DNA of 64,000 nt from Dipteris shenzhenensis (Eukaryota > Polypodiophyta > Polypodiopsida > Gleicheniales). Made by a program: the position numbers and the translations under genes. The stretch is taken from NCBI GenBank assembly GCA_047967505.1, contig CM106539.1; one strand, given 5' to 3'. The stretch's first letter is position 1. Each line of letters begins with the position of its first letter. The notes under the pieces were generated by a model. It was not told the origin of the DNA, did no database searches, and saw only the letters and a list, made by a program, of their open reading frames with translations. This document shows, piece after piece, positions 62,780 to 64,000 of the stretch.

Positions 62780-63625
62780 TTATTCTAAAGTGAGTCTTTC
62801 GACCTCCTTTGCTTCTTTGGCGATTTGATAACAAGCATAAGCCCAATGTTGACCATCAATGGGTTGGAATCTGCAATGAAGGAGGAATTCCTTCTTTGCT
62901 TCCTTTAACATATTCTCACCTTGTGCCTCTTGGCCTTGTTCATGTGGAATATTTTTAAGAGTGTCTTTAAAGAATCGACTGAAGGTTTCCTCGAAATGTG
63001 TAGGCCCTGTAAATGTTATTTGATCCAAAAAGCTATTTTTGATTGGACAAAATATTATTGGATGCAGGACCACGTTGCTTGCCACAGGTTTCTTTCCATC
63101 TCTCAAAGCCTCGTATATTTGCAGTGCATAGGATATATCAAGGTTTCGGCTATTAGTAAAGACAGCTGTAGCTTCCACATCTTTGGCATTCACAAACCAC
63201 ATCCTTTGACCCCAGATATATCCCACATCATCATCTATTACTACTTCATGAAGATGCAGATTGAGATTTTTGATTGATGTGAGTTCATCCTGATCATCTT
63301 CAGCCTCATGTTCTGAGTCTTCTTCATCTTTCTCTTCTTTTAACTGTTTTTCATCCACATGATCTTTCTCTACAGTGGGATGATGCCTTTTTTTACTGCT
63401 TGGAACCGTGGCTCTTGCAGTAGTAACCTTTTGCATTTCACGTCGTGGTTTGCTAGCAAGAGCTTCTAGCATAACTGCAGTGGATTGACTTTCATCTTCT
63501 AAAATTTTTTTAAATTCCCGTGCACTCAAGGCTTGTGTTTCATCATCCTTAGTGACATCCACCATTTCATATACACCGCAGCATGTTTTCACCCAATCAA
63601 TTAAATGGCAACTATACACCCACAC
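62780..63625 (-). CDS. Conserved N-terminal domain of the modular gene, copy 2
   Basis: 281 codons open on the minus strand. It starts MWVYSCHLIDWVKTCCGVYE, then a helical stretch (EFKKILEDESQSTAVMLEAL), a basic patch (SKKRHHPTVEKDHVDEKQLK) likely to act in nuclear import, an acidic run, and the conserved block MKNLNL-like SIKNLNLHLHEVVIDDDVGY, IWGQRMWFVNAKD, VFTNSRNLDISYALQIYEAL, VASNVVLHPIIFCPI, FEETFSRFFKDTL and PIDGQHWAYACYQIAKEAKE. All have counterparts at 20932-21590, where two stops occur; here the frame is intact up to TAA at 62780. It would be the first or second exon of the gene whose later parts are at 58260-62779. Confidence 0.6.
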   Translation of the reverse strand: MWVYSCHLIDWVKTCCGVYEMVDVTKDDETQALSAREFKKILEDESQSTAVMLEALASKPRREMQKVTTARATVPSSKKRHHPTVEKDHVDEKQLKEEKDEEDSEHEAEDDQDELTSIKNLNLHLHEVVIDDDVGYIWGQRMWFVNAKDVEATAVFTNSRNLDISYALQIYEALRDGKKPVASNVVLHPIIFCPIKNSFLDQITFTGPTHFEETFSRFFKDTLKNIPHEQGQEAQGENMLKEAKKEFLLHCRFQPIDGQHWAYACYQIAKEAKEVERLTLE

Positions 63626-63626
63626 A

Positions 63627-64000
63627 TAATTCTTTGATTGTTCTTCTTCTCAATCATCTTATTTTAAAATAAAGTTTTAGTCATATTTTCAAAAAAATTG
63701 TATGTAAAATTATTAGGAAATGACTTGATGAAATGATGACAAAGGCAACGGCTCTAGATTTGGAGATGCAAGTGAGGTTTTTGTTAAGCAATTTAGCAAT
63801 GGTAGAGATCCATAGGATAGGCTGAGGGCTATAAGGATGAGGAGGATTCTTAGTAGATTTATTAGCTTAGTAGATCTATGATCTTGCACATAGCCATATT
63901 TTGGCCATTTTTCCTTCTTGTACATGGCCATCTTTTGGCCATTTTTGTGCTACCTACTTTAGAAAGGAGCTATGATGTGATAATTTTCAATTATAGTGGG
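63627..64000. other. Flank upstream of the modular gene
   Basis: AT-rich. It contains a short duplicated phrase (CATGGCCATCTTTTGGCCATTTTT and CATAGCCATATTTTGGCC near 63890-63945). The minus-strand open frame 63713-63931 is not convincing. The promoter of the minus-strand gene could lie here; no clear TATA box can be assigned. Confidence 0.4.

Overview
The window looks like nuclear DNA of a land plant with a large, transposon-rich genome. Supporting signs are degenerate TTTAGGG telomere-type repeats, Ty1-copia elements primed by initiator-tRNA-Met, Ty3-gypsy elements, and repeat-derived proteins of the DUF7869, DUF8039-like and Ulp1-like (C48) kinds. I cannot fix the species; a seed-free plant or gymnosperm would fit. 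I see no clear single-copy housekeeping gene. Almost everything is satellite, transposon, decayed transposon or simple repeat.

Layout. 1-9030: satellite of about 182-bp monomers arranged in a three-monomer higher-order repeat of about 546 bp. 9195-13735: a transposon-like gene (DUF8039-like N-terminal part, DUF7869 core with a DDE-like acidic residue pattern), broken by a stop and two homopolymer frameshifts. Its last 1.48 kb recurs at 44933-46410. 13731-19207: low-complexity block of a G-rich minisatellite, a 3.4-kb (GA)n tract with GC-rich palindromic islands, and degenerate telomere-like repeats. 19958-23075: decayed gene whose N-terminal half is homologous to the minus-strand gene at 61.0-63.6 kb but whose C-terminal part is transposase-like. 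23192-24868: scraps of gypsy and copia, then a diverged array related to the first satellite. 24917-37980: copia elements 1 to 3, with a MITE nested in copia-1, an internal inversion in copia-1, and copia-3 nested in copia-2; a gypsy fragment lies between copia-1 and copia-2. 37981-44300: minisatellites and a gypsy derivative that keeps gag and integrase but has lost protease, reverse transcriptase and most of RNase H. 44311-44932: poly-T, an extremely GC-rich stretch and a 100-N assembly gap.

46411-53010: an array carrying a palindromic motif (AAATCGACC CAA GGTCGATTT), split by a structurally complete copia (46714-51931, 5-bp target duplication ATGTG). 53011-58250: mostly non-coding repeats, with a small spliced gene end at 55470-55858 and a coding remnant near 56.4-56.9 kb. 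58260-63625, minus strand: the most unusual locus, a multi-exon gene with an unnamed N-terminal domain, a possible N6-adenine-methyltransferase-like domain, and three repeated Ulp1-like peptidase units in which the usual catalytic Asp position reads Asn.

How they fit. The DUF7869 gene, the two related modular genes and the small gene at 55.5 kb all look like products of mobile or formerly mobile DNA. A 26-bp sequence that ends the DUF7869 unit (13709-13734 and 46384-46409) recurs in reverse at 55862-55887, downstream of the minus-strand Ulp1-like gene. This raises the possibility that both genes belong to elements sharing a terminus.
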